Source: UBA11574 sp963752565 (GTDB lineage Bacteria > Desulfobacterota > Desulfobacteria > Desulfobacterales > UBA11574). From it: a stretch of DNA of 64,000 nt. Both the position numbers and the translations under genes were made by a program. The notes beneath the pieces were generated by a model. The model saw only the letters and a program-made list of their open reading frames with translations. It had not been told where the DNA came from and searched no databases. Shown piece after piece: positions 35,661 through 45,484 of this stretch. The stretch's first letter is position 1, and every line of letters starts with the position of its first letter. The stretch spans positions 67,499 through 131,498 of the forward strand of contig CAVVZC010000021.1 of the NCBI GenBank assembly GCA_963752565.1, given 5' to 3'.

Positions 35661-36854
35661 ATGTTAAAAAAACTTGTACGGGGAGTAACCGCAGTGTTTT
35701 TTTTCTTTTCCTTGTCATTTTTAACTTCTCAAACAGTCATGGGGGTTGATAAGACGTTTACGTTTGGTTTGCTTTTAGTCGGCCCCTATAATGATCACGG
35801 ATGGAGCCAGGCCCATTTTGAAGGGGGAAAATATGTTGAAAAAATGATTCCTAATGCCAAAATGATATATATCGACAAGGTCAACCCGGCCGATCGTCCC
35901 GGCATTACGATTCCCCAGCTCGTAGATGATATGGTGGAAAAAGGGGCTAAATTAATCATCGCAAATTCTGATGACATGAAAGACGGAACCAGAGAAGCAG
36001 CCCGGATGCATCCTGAGATACATTTTCTTCATATTTCCGGTGACGATGTTCTCACCGCAAAGGCGCCTAAGAATCTTAGCAACCTCATGGGGCGAATGGA
36101 ATACGGAAAAATGATGGCCGGATTTGCCGCGGCAATGACCACAAAAACCGGTAAAATTGGATATCTTGGTCCTCTTATAAATGATGAAACCCGGCGATTG
36201 GCAGCATCTTGTTATCTGGGCGCTAAATATGCCTGGGAAAAGGTTCTGAAAAAAGATCCGGCAAAGTTGAAGTTTCAGGTCACCTGGATCGGCTTTTGGT
36301 TCAACATTCCCGGTGTAACCGCTGATCCCACTCAAGTTGCCCTGAACTTTTTCAACTCCGGATATGATGTTGTTCTTTCCGGGATAGACACCACTGAAGC
36401 TGTCGTTGTTGCGACGCAAAAACGGAAGGAAGGAAAAGAAGTCTGGGCAGTACCCTATGATTATATCGGGGCGTGCGAAGGCGGGACTGATGTATGCTTG
36501 GGGGTCTCCTATTTCAATTGGGGTCCGGGATACGTTTCTTTTGTAAAAGCATCAATGGCAGGAAAATGGACGTCCAAATGGGTCTGGTTGGGGCCTGACT
36601 GGAAGGATATCAACAATTCTGATACCAGTGCAGTTGGTTTTATGGCCGGGTCTGCATTGTCTTCATCAGCCAAAGCAGCTTTAAATATATTTATCAAGGA
36701 TCTCGGAACAGGCAAAGCAGAACTTTTCAAAGGTCCCCTTTACTATCAGGACGGCAATTTATTTCTTAAAGACGGTGAAGTTGCGACGGATAAAAAGGTT
36801 TGGTACATGAAACAGCTTTTAAAGGGGATGACCGGGCAAAGCGGCGCTAAATAG
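35661..36854 (+). CDS. BMP-family nucleoside-binding protein of an ABC importer
   Basis: 397 aa from ATG 35661 after GGAGG; a frame to 35601 is a poor start. Signal peptide of about 28 residues (LVRGVTAVFFFFSLSFLTSQ) with no lipobox Cys. The mature protein has the BMP/Med fold: GLLLVGPYNDHGWSQAHFEG near the N-terminus and AAAMTTKTGKIGYLGPL. Relatives such as PnrA bind purine nucleosides. The following ATPase, two permeases and purine-salvage enzymes support a nucleoside ligand. It starts a + strand operon running to at least 40405. Confidence 0.9.
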   Translation: MLKKLVRGVTAVFFFFSLSFLTSQTVMGVDKTFTFGLLLVGPYNDHGWSQAHFEGGKYVEKMIPNAKMIYIDKVNPADRPGITIPQLVDDMVEKGAKLIIANSDDMKDGTREAARMHPEIHFLHISGDDVLTAKAPKNLSNLMGRMEYGKMMAGFAAAMTTKTGKIGYLGPLINDETRRLAASCYLGAKYAWEKVLKKDPAKLKFQVTWIGFWFNIPGVTADPTQVALNFFNSGYDVVLSGIDTTEAVVVATQKRKEGKEVWAVPYDYIGACEGGTDVCLGVSYFNWGPGYVSFVKASMAGKWTSKWVWLGPDWKDINNSDTSAVGFMAGSALSSSAKAALNIFIKDLGTGKAELFKGPLYYQDGNLFLKDGEVATDKKVWYMKQLLKGMTGQSGAK

Positions 36855-36894
36855 TTCAAATAGTTCTAATGAATCTTTTTGGGTATTCTCTAAG

Positions 36895-38355
36895 ATGTGG
36901 GTAGAACTCCGGAAAATCCACAAATATTATGGGCCGGTAAAGGCCAATTACGGAGTTAATCTTACCATTGAGCCAGGCACTATCCATGGCATTCTCGGTG
37001 AGAATGGTGCGGGCAAGACCACATTAATGAAAATACTTGCAGGTTACAGCGAGAAAACCAGTGGCACTATTCTTGTTGATAATTCCCCTGTAAATTACAA
37101 GACCCCTGCCCAAGCCTCGGAACTGGGTATCGGTATGCTTTACCAGGACCCTCTCGATTTTCCCCTTCTGTCGGTGTTGGACAACTTCATGTTGGGACAA
37201 ACCACCGGAATAGCAGACAAGAAAAAAACATTTAGAAAGATTTTTGAAAAGACTTCAGATTCATTTAATTTTTCTCTTCAACCGGATACTTTTGTTAAAC
37301 GTCTTACCATTGGTGAAAGACAGCAACTTGAGATTCTGAGGCTTTTGGCCCGGGGAATTCAGGTCCTGATTCTTGATGAACCCACCACCGGCATATCCAG
37401 TTTGCAGAAAAAGACCCTTTTTCAGGCCCTTAAAAAACTCGCTTCAGAGGGTAAAAGCGTCATCCTGGTGTCTCACAAGCTGGAAGATGTACAAGCCTTG
37501 TGCGATAAAATAACCGTGCTGCGACAGGGAGCCGTAGCGGGGCAAATGGAAAGACCTTTTAGTATAAACATTTTGTTGGAAATGATGTTCGGTTCACCCC
37601 CTCTCCCACCCACACGTGCGCAATTAAAAACCGGGGAAATCATCCTTGAGATGAATCAGGTATCTGCTCCAGGGGGTCGCACAGGTTTAAGAAACTGTGA
37701 CATCACCGTTCGCCACGGAGAGGTGATCGGTTTGGCCGGCCTTGAAGGAAGCGGCCAGGACGTTTTCCTCAGAATCGCAGCAGGTCTGAAGCAACCGTCC
37801 AAAGGATCCATACATCTTCAGGGCGTGAAAATGAACGGCAAGGATTATCATACATACAAAAACCGGGGCGTAACCTACTTGCCGGGCTCTCGCCTTGAAG
37901 AGGGATTGATATCAGGATTGAGCATCGCCCAGCATCTTTTACTTCAGGACAAACAAAAAGGGGTTTTTGTAAAAAGTGTTCACGCCTTTCGAAAAGCGCA
38001 AAAGAGCATCGCCCAGTTTCGAATCAAGGCCGAACCGGAATCTTTTGTAGAATCTCTTTCCGGAGGGAATCAACAACGCCTGCTTCTTTCTTTCCTGCCC
38101 GCCGATCCGATTTTGCTTCTATTGGGGAACCCAACAAGAGGGTTAGACATGGAATCTGTTCTCTGGGTTTGGCAGCACCTCCATCAATATTGTGCACACA
38201 AGGCATGTATTGTTTTTTCATCTTCAGAACTCGATGAAATCCTGATGAATGCAGATCGAGTGCTGGTCTTTTTTGATGGCACTATAATTAAAGATGCACG
38301 GACAGAACAAACAGATGTCCATGAACTTGGACGGGCTATTGCAGGCAAAACTTAA
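36895..38355 (+). CDS. ABC importer ATPase, two-domain nucleoside type
   Basis: 486 aa with two ABC domains. Domain 1: Walker A GENGAGKTTLMK (about 35-46), signature LTIGERQQLE, Walker B QVLILDEPTTG. Domain 2: degenerate Walker A GLEGSGQD, signature LSGGNQQR, and in Walker B the DE pair is replaced (LLLLGNPTRGLD), as in YufO/PnrC-type nucleoside ATPases. This supports nucleoside rather than sugar transport. It starts 40 bases after the binding protein stop. Confidence 0.93.
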   Translation: MWVELRKIHKYYGPVKANYGVNLTIEPGTIHGILGENGAGKTTLMKILAGYSEKTSGTILVDNSPVNYKTPAQASELGIGMLYQDPLDFPLLSVLDNFMLGQTTGIADKKKTFRKIFEKTSDSFNFSLQPDTFVKRLTIGERQQLEILRLLARGIQVLILDEPTTGISSLQKKTLFQALKKLASEGKSVILVSHKLEDVQALCDKITVLRQGAVAGQMERPFSINILLEMMFGSPPLPPTRAQLKTGEIILEMNQVSAPGGRTGLRNCDITVRHGEVIGLAGLEGSGQDVFLRIAAGLKQPSKGSIHLQGVKMNGKDYHTYKNRGVTYLPGSRLEEGLISGLSIAQHLLLQDKQKGVFVKSVHAFRKAQKSIAQFRIKAEPESFVESLSGGNQQRLLLSFLPADPILLLLGNPTRGLDMESVLWVWQHLHQYCAHKACIVFSSSELDEILMNADRVLVFFDGTIIKDARTEQTDVHELGRAIAGKT

Positions 38356-38381
38356 CCCAGATATTTCATGAACAACATAAT

Positions 38382-39428
38382 ATGAGGATATTTTTTAGAT
38401 ACATACTTGAAGGTATGCTGACACTGTTTGCGGTGTTTTTTTTCACCACAATAATTCTACTTGTTTCCGGCGCCCCGCCTTTTGCTGCCTATTATCATAT
38501 TTTCAAAGGATCACTGGGATCCTGGATAAAATTGGGACAGGTGATACAAGTCTGGATACCGCTGACGCTTTGCGCTGCAGGCCTTTTATATACATTCAGA
38601 ATCGGTCTCTGGAACATCGGTGTTGAAGGGCAGGTCATGCTGGGCGCCGTGTTCACGACAGCAGTTCTTAGGATTGACGCGGCAAAGAGCATGCCGATGC
38701 TTTTTATTGGCCTGTCGTTTCTGGCCGGCATCTCAGGTGGTGCGATATGGGCGATCGTTGCAGGGGTTTTAAAAACAAAAGGGGGAGTTAATGAAATTTT
38801 TGCAGGACTGGGGCTTAACTTTGTCGGTCAGGGGGTTATCCTTTGGCTGATATTCGGACCTTGGCGGCGTCCCGGAATCGCTTCCATGAGCGGAACCGAA
38901 CTATTTCCTCAGGAGTTGTGGCTTCCCTTTTTTCCGACCTTACGGCTTTCCCCTGTGGGGCTGGTTCTCGCTTTGTCAGCCCTGGTTTTAACAGCACTGT
39001 TACTGCGTTATACTCATATAGGATTAAACTTGAAAGCCATCGGAAACAATCGCGATGCAGCCTATCTGTTCGGTCTGAGACCCGACCGATATATGATCAT
39101 TGCCATGATTTTCGCCGGAGGGTTTGCGGGTCTGACCGGGAGTATTCAGGTTACCGGCGTGTATCATCGTCTTTTGCCGGCCATTTCCAGTAACTACGGT
39201 TACCTGGCCCTTTTGGTAGTGATGCTTGCAAACTACAATGTGTGGATAACTCCCTTAGTGGCTTTCTTTTTTGCGTGCTTAAACGTCGGCAGTATCCAAC
39301 TTCCCATGATGCTTGAACTCGATTCGTCATTAAGCGGAGTGATTCAGGGCTCGCTGGTTTTGGCAACGCTGGCCGTATATTCATGGCGAATCCACGGGAA
39401 AATGTCCGGAGGAACCGCTGCGACATGA
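38382..39428 (+). CDS. ABC importer permease 1 (nucleoside type)
   Basis: 348 aa, about nine membrane helices, BPD_transp_2 family (branched-chain amino acid/ribose/nucleoside class). Recognisable segments are YTFRIGLWNIGVEGQVMLGA and IFAGLGLNFVGQGVILWLIF; the EAA-like cytoplasmic loop is in GNNRDAAYLFGLRPDRYMII. It overlaps permease 2 by four bases. Confidence 0.92.
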   Translation: MRIFFRYILEGMLTLFAVFFFTTIILLVSGAPPFAAYYHIFKGSLGSWIKLGQVIQVWIPLTLCAAGLLYTFRIGLWNIGVEGQVMLGAVFTTAVLRIDAAKSMPMLFIGLSFLAGISGGAIWAIVAGVLKTKGGVNEIFAGLGLNFVGQGVILWLIFGPWRRPGIASMSGTELFPQELWLPFFPTLRLSPVGLVLALSALVLTALLLRYTHIGLNLKAIGNNRDAAYLFGLRPDRYMIIAMIFAGGFAGLTGSIQVTGVYHRLLPAISSNYGYLALLVVMLANYNVWITPLVAFFFACLNVGSIQLPMMLELDSSLSGVIQGSLVLATLAVYSWRIHGKMSGGTAAT

Positions 39429-40405
39429 CTGAGCTTGATTTAACCATATTATTTGCCGGCGTAGTGGCTGGAGCAGCGCCCATCGTCCTGGCGACGCTGG
39501 GGGAAACGATTACGGAAAAAGCAGGAATTATCAACCTCTCCCTGGACGGAACCATACTCTTGAGTGCCATGGCTGCCTTTGTTGTTGCCTTTGAAACCAA
39601 CAATATTTTATTGGGCTTTGCTTTTGCTGCCGTCGTGGGGGGCATTGTTGCGGCAATCGTAGCGTTTTTCAGCATCTACCTTAACCAATCACAGGTGGCG
39701 GTGGGATTCGTTCTAACACTCATGACCCGTGACCTTGCCTATTTCCTCGGCAACTCTTATTCCCGTCTGCAGGGTCCCCAAGTTGATCCTCTTCCGGTTC
39801 CGCTTTTAAAAGATATACCCTTTCTTGGACAGATATTTTTTAATCAAAACCTATTGGTTTATTTCAGCCTGGCCATGATCGTATTTTGCTGGTGGTACAT
39901 GTATAGAACTCCGCTTGGGTTGCAGCTCAGATCTGTGGGGGAAAACCCCCGGGCATCCTATGCCAGAGGGATAAATCCTAAAAAGCAGCAGATGATCTAT
40001 TCAATTTGTGGCGGTCTGCTTGTGGGGCTTGCCGGGGCAACGTTTTCTCTGTCTGTGAAGCCGGGCTGGGGACGACCCCAGGGAGCTGAGGGAGTTGGAT
40101 GGATTGCCCTTGTACTGGTTATTTTCGGCGGGTGGAATCCGATAAAGGCCGCTATGGGTGCCTATCTTTTTTCATTTTTGCAGGTCATTGGAATATACTG
40201 TCAGGGATGGTTGCCGTCCGTTCCGGCCCAGGTATTCCAGGTGGCGCCTTTTCCATTGATGATTTTTGCCCTTCTGGTCATGTCTTTGGCCCAGAAAGAG
40301 TCTGTGCTAAACTGGGCTGAAGATAACATCCGAATAAAATCAATATTGGCGTTTTTTTCCGGCAGCGTTCCAACCTCCTTGGGCAAACCTTTCAGACAGG
40401 ACTGA
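39425..40405 (+). CDS. ABC importer permease 2 (nucleoside type)
   Basis: 326 aa from ATG 39425, which shares ATGA with the stop of permease 1; a frame to 39383 is rejected. About nine membrane helices; motifs ATLGETITEKAGIINLSLDG and RSVGENPRASYARGINPKKQ match the second nucleoside permease (PnrE/YufQ type). Together the two permeases form the channel. The last gene of the transporter operon. Confidence 0.92.
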   Translation: MTELDLTILFAGVVAGAAPIVLATLGETITEKAGIINLSLDGTILLSAMAAFVVAFETNNILLGFAFAAVVGGIVAAIVAFFSIYLNQSQVAVGFVLTLMTRDLAYFLGNSYSRLQGPQVDPLPVPLLKDIPFLGQIFFNQNLLVYFSLAMIVFCWWYMYRTPLGLQLRSVGENPRASYARGINPKKQQMIYSICGGLLVGLAGATFSLSVKPGWGRPQGAEGVGWIALVLVIFGGWNPIKAAMGAYLFSFLQVIGIYCQGWLPSVPAQVFQVAPFPLMIFALLVMSLAQKESVLNWAEDNIRIKSILAFFSGSVPTSLGKPFRQD

Positions 40406-40434
40406 TTGACAACTTTTTTAATCTATTATATAAA
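40406..40434 (+). promoter_or_regulatory. Sigma-70-type promoter for the phosphorylase gene
   Basis: TTGACA (40406-40411), a 17-base spacer, and TATAAA (40429-40434). It begins one base after the permease 2 stop and ends 69 bases before the mtnP ATG, so the salvage gene probably has its own promoter in addition to any read-through. Confidence 0.65.
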
Positions 40435-40503
40435 TCGCAATACATTTTTCAATATCATATATAAGTCCAACCTCAACGAGGTCCAACCAGTGGAGCAACA
40501 ACG

Positions 40504-41250
40504 ATGGTAAAGGTCGGAATTATCGGAGGTTCCGGACTGGATGATCCCGGAATACTCAGCAATCCAGAGGTTATACAAGCAGACACCCCTTATGGAAAAC
40601 CGTCTTCTGCATTATCTGTGGGCCAGATTAACGGGGTCGATGTTGTTCTTATTGCAAGGCACGGGGAAAAGCACAAGTTGAGTCCGAGCCAGGTCAACTA
40701 CAGGGCAAATATTTACGCTTTAAAGGACCAGGGCGCGACTCATATCCTTGCAACAACGGCCTGCGGAAGTCTTAAAGAGGACATAGAAAGAGGACATTTT
40801 GTCATTGTTGATCAGTTTATTGATTTTACAAAACACCGAAAAATAACATTTCATGATTCCTTTGAAAACGGGGCTGTGCATACGGCCATGGCCGAACCTT
40901 TTGACATCGACCTGCGAAAGACGCTTTATAAAGCAGCAAAAGATTTAAATTATGAAACCCACTACGGTGGAACAGTGATAACCATCGAGGGGCCGAGGTT
41001 TTCAACCAAAGCAGAGTCAAAGATGTTTAAGATGTGGGGAGGGGATGTTATCAACATGTCGATAGCGACCGAGGCGGTTCTGTCAAATGAAGTAAAGATA
41101 CCGTATGCGGTGGTCGCCATGTCTACCGATTACGACTGCTGGAAGGAAGATGAGGAGCCGGTTTCATGGGAAGAAATCCTGGAAGTATTCAACCAGAATG
41201 CTGATCGAGTTAAAAAGCTTCTAGTGAATGCTGTTTCAAACATCGCCTAA
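40504..41250 (+). CDS. mtnP: S-methyl-5'-thioadenosine phosphorylase
   Basis: 248 aa; GGAG lies 8 bases before the ATG. A purine nucleoside phosphorylase fold: VGIIGGSGLDDPGIL at the N-terminus, IARHGEKHKLSPSQVNYRAN with phosphate-binding residues, GGTVITIEGPRFSTKAES, and VVAMSTDYDCWKE near residue 202. The STDYDCW motif is the MTAP form, whereas PNP has an Asn at the corresponding base-binding site. It splits methylthioadenosine (or adenosine in some members) with phosphate to give adenine. It follows the nucleoside importer and precedes apt, forming a route from imported nucleoside to AMP. Confidence 0.9.
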   Translation: MVKVGIIGGSGLDDPGILSNPEVIQADTPYGKPSSALSVGQINGVDVVLIARHGEKHKLSPSQVNYRANIYALKDQGATHILATTACGSLKEDIERGHFVIVDQFIDFTKHRKITFHDSFENGAVHTAMAEPFDIDLRKTLYKAAKDLNYETHYGGTVITIEGPRFSTKAESKMFKMWGGDVINMSIATEAVLSNEVKIPYAVVAMSTDYDCWKEDEEPVSWEEILEVFNQNADRVKKLLVNAVSNIA

Positions 41251-41279
41251 AATCTGCAATTGCCGATTTCGCTGCAGTT

Positions 41280-41321
41280 GCAAGTTGAGCTTGCGAAATC
41301 CCGCTTGCGGGGGCGCAGGGC
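41280..41321. repeat. Dispersed 42-bp repeat, copy 2
   Basis: Matches the copy at 20714-20755 with two changes. It is followed by another palindrome, CCCGCCATAGGCGGG, near 41364-41378. Lies between mtnP and apt. Confidence 0.7.
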
Positions 41322-41556
41322 GTGAAGCTGTAATAAGCTACCGCGAACGCCCTGCAACACAGTCCCGCCATAGGCGGGATGAAAGGGGTGATCCTGAAGG
41401 GTGAAAAATTTTGAAAAATTCGTAAAAGTCAATCCACAGTAATAAAGTAAGTCAGGATCTACTTCAAGAAGGGGTTTATCTGTTTAGAAATATTGTTTAT
41501 ATTTTCCTTTTCAAAAATTTTCATGCAGTTTTTAGGTATTAAGTGAGGGAGTTAAT

Positions 41557-42078
41557 ATGAATCTTAAAGAAAAGATCAGAACCGTGCCACACTGGCCCAT
41601 TGAAGGGGTGATGTTCCGGGATATTACGACCCTTTTGCAGGACCCCGCGGCATTCAAAGAAACGTGTGACATGCTTTATCATCGTTACCGGGACATGGAG
41701 GTTGAGAAGGTGGTCGCCATTGATGCAAGGGGATTCATTTTCGGTGCAGTGCTGGCCTATAAACTTAACGTCGGGTTCGTTCCTGTAAGGAAAGCAGGGA
41801 AACTGCCCTATAAAACCATCAGCGAGTCTTACACCCTTGAATACGGTGAGAGTATGGTAGAGATGCATGTAGATGCCATTCAAAAGGGTGAAAGGGTCCT
41901 GGTAGTAGATGATCTGATCGCTACGGGCGGAACGATATCCGCAGCAACAAGGCTGGTCGAAAAACTGGAAGGTGAAATCGTTGAGTGCGTATTTATCATA
42001 GAACTTCCTGACCTTAATGGTATGGAAAAGATAAAAAAATATAAAGCGTTTACTTTAACCGAGTTTGAAGGAGAGTGA
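41557..42078 (+). CDS. apt: Adenine phosphoribosyltransferase
   Basis: 173 aa; GAGGGAG precedes the ATG. Motifs: PIEGVMFRDITTLLQD near residue 13, AIDARGFIFGAVLAY, GFVPVRKAGKLPYKT, and the PRPP loop VLVVDDLIATGGTI. It converts adenine and PRPP to AMP and is complete for the family. It would use adenine released by the phosphorylase upstream. Confidence 0.95.
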   Translation: MNLKEKIRTVPHWPIEGVMFRDITTLLQDPAAFKETCDMLYHRYRDMEVEKVVAIDARGFIFGAVLAYKLNVGFVPVRKAGKLPYKTISESYTLEYGESMVEMHVDAIQKGERVLVVDDLIATGGTISAATRLVEKLEGEIVECVFIIELPDLNGMEKIKKYKAFTLTEFEGE

Positions 42079-42857
42079 TTGATCTGGATTATACCTAAAC
42101 CGAACATTCAATAGTTCTCTCGGCCTGCAATCCATCGGATAAAAGGTTTAAACGGAGTCAAGTCTTCCAAAAATCAGCGGTTTACCAACATTTCTTACGA
42201 AATTGCCTATAAGTTCGAAACCCTTCAAAAAATTATTCCTCATGATACCGGAAGAAACAATGCTTTTGAGATTATGTCGAGCGTTGATCAATTGCCATAT
42301 ACAATAAAGGCCAAACTTGAATCTGTCAGACATATCACAGGTTTTTGAGATGGATGATATTTTTGTCTTTTGGATGGCTATCTGAATATTCATCAGGGTG
42401 AAAAGGAACTCGGATCATCATCCTGACTGAATTAAATGAAGAACTGATAAAGACAAAGCATCATAAATTTAAAACCGGCCTGGATCTAAACAAAATTATA
42501 CAAGATGTTGTGTTGACGGGATGACCAGGTTTTCATTAAAATATTGAATCTGAGCGACAGATAGGTTATTAGTATCACATCGGATTGGAATCATTAGATA
42601 TCTGGACTTTTTGCAGGATATCTCAAACTGGGAATCAATTTGAATAACAAAAAGGCAAATCTTAAATCCTACTTTTTAGCAATCCATTAGTACCTGTTTT
42701 GAATGGACAGTTTACAAAAAAAATAGTGTTGATTTTATTGGTCTTTTCTCATACTCAATAACAAACAGGAAAGAATTCCATTCCTTTTCCATTGAAATCT
42801 CCAATTAATTTCACACTCCCTTATTACGATAATGGGTTTAGGCGGGAAATACTTGAT
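42079..42857. other. Long intergenic region, possible gene scraps
   Basis: About 780 bases. A minus-strand ORF (42148-42393) lacks a ribosome site and is not recognised. On the + strand, 42415-42525 encodes a coding-like but startless stretch (RIIILTELNEELIKTKHHKF then KTGLDLNKIIQDVVLTG) that may be a decayed gene end. The rest is AT-rich, and the promoter for the sensor kinase should be in the last 150 bases. Confidence 0.3.
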
Positions 42858-45464
42858 ATGATAAGATTAATAAGCATTTTTTTATACTTGATCTTCTATG
42901 CATGTTCCCCATATTTCGCATTTGCCGTCACCTCGGATGAAAAAGACAAAAAGCAGGTGCTGGTGGTTCACTCCTATCATATTGGATATGCATGGACGGG
43001 CGAAGTGATGAATGGATTCCGCGATGTACTGAACAAACATAGCGATCTGGAAGTCTTCATCGAATATCTGGACGCCAAAAGGTATTTTGGAAAAGCTTAT
43101 TTTGAAAATATGAAACAGATATATCGAGACAAATATAAGAACAGAGGCATCGATGTAATCATCATATCCGATGACGAAGCTTTCGATCTGGTGTTGGAAA
43201 TCAGAGCAGAATGTTTTCCCAATGTCCCTATTGTTGTCTGCGGTTTGAACCAGGATCTTAAAATTATTTCCAATATCAACTTCGCGTATGCGGTGAAAGG
43301 AGGTCATGATGGTATCAGAACCACTATAGACTTAATTCTATCGCTTCAGCCCGATATTGAGACCGTTTTCTTTGTCAGCGATGATTCAAAAACTGGAAAG
43401 TCTAAACTGGAAACTGTTCGTCAATTGCAGCCGGCTTATAAAGAAAAAGTCGGGTTTAAATATCTGTCAGAGATGCGTATGGATGAACTCCAAGCAGCTT
43501 TAAAGAGACTTCCTAAAAAATCAGCAGTCTTTAACTTAATATTTATTAGAGATTCCTCAGGGAAGGTCTTTTCCATAAAGGAAAGTTCGCAGATGATTGG
43601 AAATAGTGCTGGGGTGCCTGTGTATCGCTCATGGGGCTTTCAGCCCGATACAAGTATTATGGGGGGTCATATTAATACCGGTTTCGTCCATGGTAAAAAG
43701 ACAGCGCAGATCGCGTTGAAACTGCTTAACAATGAAGAGAAATTAAAAATACCTTCCATTCAGAAAGTAGACCTATTGTATATGTTCGATTACAGGGTAA
43801 TGAAACGCTTTAATATTGGAATCAAAGATATTCCTGAAAACAGTGTCGTATATAACAAACCATTTTCCATATATGAAAAATACCGATGGCATATTGTTGG
43901 TATTGTCGTCTTTGTTATTTTACAGACAATACTAATCTTGTTTTTGGTGTTAAACCGTTCAATGCGAAGAAGGTCTGAGCAGGAGCTGAAAAAAAGCGAA
44001 GTGAAGTACCGCAATCTGGTTGATAATTCCATTGTCGGAGTCTTCCATTCTCGTCTCAATGGTGAATTGATTTTTTCTAACGACGCCCTGGCTCAGATAC
44101 TCGATTTCGACAGCCCCGAACAGATGGTGGCCGAGGGGACTCTTCCTCGCTGGAGTAATCCAAACCAGCGCGAACAATGGCTGGCCGCACTTCAGGAGCA
44201 AGGCAGCGTGAGAAATTTCGAAATGGAAGCCATCACTCATACCGGTCGAAAAATCCACTGTCTCTTCTCGGCGAATCTGAATGCGGACAATATCTTGGGC
44301 ATGGTGATGGACATCACCAAACGCAAGCAGACAGAAGAGGCGCTAAAAGACAGTGAAGAAAAATTCCGGAACTTGATGGAACAATCTCCGTTTTCTATAC
44401 AGATTATAAAACCTGATGGGCGAGTAGATCAGTTCAATAAAGCGTTCATGGAGCTCTGGGGTATATCTGAGGAAACATTGCCGGAGGTTCTTGAAAAGTA
44501 TAACGTTCTCGAAGACGAAGAGGCCAGGAAACTGGGCGTTATTCCACTTATTGAAAAGGCTATAAGGGGAGAGGCCGTGATACTGCCGGAGATAGAATAT
44601 GATGCATCCAGAACGATGGAGAACCTCGATATCGTCGGTACTGACAGCAAAAAACTATGGATTCAGGCCCGATTGTATCCGGTCAAGAACAAAAAAGGCG
44701 AGGTTACGAATGTTGTTTTTATAGAGGAAGACATCACCGATCGCAAGCAGGCGGAAGAAAAGATTAACAACTATCAGGAACGTCTCAAGGCGCTGGCGTC
44801 TCAGTTGACCGTCACCGAGGAAAAAGAGCGCCGCCGCATTGCTGTTGACCTGCATGATCAGATCGGCCAGTCCCTGGCCCTGGCGCGCATACAGATAGCT
44901 GCGGCGAAAAAGTCTGCCGTTGACGACGGGCTGGCGGCCAAGCTTGACGACGTCTCGGAAATTCTGCGTGAGGCTGTCCAAGACACGCGGCACCTCATTT
45001 TTGATTTGAGTCCTCCGGTGATGCATGAAATCGGCCTGGGTGCAGCCATATCCGAATGGATCGATGATCAGATAGGAAAACGTTACGGTCTAAAGACAGA
45101 GTTTTTCGACAACATCGATCAAAGCTATAGAAAAACGCTGGATGAAAACGTGCGGGCCATTTTGTTTCGAAATGTGCGCGAACTGCTCATCAACACGGTT
45201 AAACATGCTCAGGCCAATCAGGTGAGTGTATCGATGGAAATTACCAATGGCCTTCTAAAAATCGTTGTCCGGGATGACGGTGTTGGGTTTAAATTTAGAT
45301 CGGAATTGCAAAGTGTGAAACTTGATGGCAGTTTCGGTCTGTTCAGTATCAAAGAACGCATGGCCGATCTGGGCGGCACATTGGAAATCGAGTCCGAACC
45401 CGGCAAGGGGTGTACGGTCATCCTCAGCATGCCCTTGGATAGCGGATTGGCCTCCGGCTCGTAA
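42858..45464 (+). CDS. Hybrid sensor: ABC-type binding domain, two PAS, HisKA_3 kinase
   Basis: 868 aa from ATG 42858; a TTG frame start 22 codons upstream is weaker. Order: signal/first helix (ISIFLYLIFYACSPYFAFA), a periplasmic ABC-sub-bind domain (KQVLVVHSYHIGYAWTGEVM to about residue 325), a membrane helix (HIVGIVVFVILQTILILFLV), PAS 1 (NLVDNSIVGVFHSRLNGELI), PAS 2 (LMEQSPFSIQIIKPDGRVDQ), then HisKA_3 with His in AVDLHDQIGQSLAL and a HATPase domain (VRDDGVGF, GSFGLFSIKERMADLGG). This is a NarX/DegS-class kinase sensing a periplasmic small molecule, perhaps a compound bound like a transport substrate. Its expected partner, a NarL-type regulator, starts 1.5 kb downstream. Confidence 0.92.
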   Translation: MIRLISIFLYLIFYACSPYFAFAVTSDEKDKKQVLVVHSYHIGYAWTGEVMNGFRDVLNKHSDLEVFIEYLDAKRYFGKAYFENMKQIYRDKYKNRGIDVIIISDDEAFDLVLEIRAECFPNVPIVVCGLNQDLKIISNINFAYAVKGGHDGIRTTIDLILSLQPDIETVFFVSDDSKTGKSKLETVRQLQPAYKEKVGFKYLSEMRMDELQAALKRLPKKSAVFNLIFIRDSSGKVFSIKESSQMIGNSAGVPVYRSWGFQPDTSIMGGHINTGFVHGKKTAQIALKLLNNEEKLKIPSIQKVDLLYMFDYRVMKRFNIGIKDIPENSVVYNKPFSIYEKYRWHIVGIVVFVILQTILILFLVLNRSMRRRSEQELKKSEVKYRNLVDNSIVGVFHSRLNGELIFSNDALAQILDFDSPEQMVAEGTLPRWSNPNQREQWLAALQEQGSVRNFEMEAITHTGRKIHCLFSANLNADNILGMVMDITKRKQTEEALKDSEEKFRNLMEQSPFSIQIIKPDGRVDQFNKAFMELWGISEETLPEVLEKYNVLEDEEARKLGVIPLIEKAIRGEAVILPEIEYDASRTMENLDIVGTDSKKLWIQARLYPVKNKKGEVTNVVFIEEDITDRKQAEEKINNYQERLKALASQLTVTEEKERRRIAVDLHDQIGQSLALARIQIAAAKKSAVDDGLAAKLDDVSEILREAVQDTRHLIFDLSPPVMHEIGLGAAISEWIDDQIGKRYGLKTEFFDNIDQSYRKTLDENVRAILFRNVRELLINTVKHAQANQVSVSMEITNGLLKIVVRDDGVGFKFRSELQSVKLDGSFGLFSIKERMADLGGTLEIESEPGKGCTVILSMPLDSGLASGS

Positions 45465-45484
45465 AGAGTAATGGAAGAAAGCAA

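Noticed and set aside
42148..42393. Minus-strand 81-codon ORF after apt
   Set aside because: No ribosome site, no recognised family, and the composition looks non-coding.
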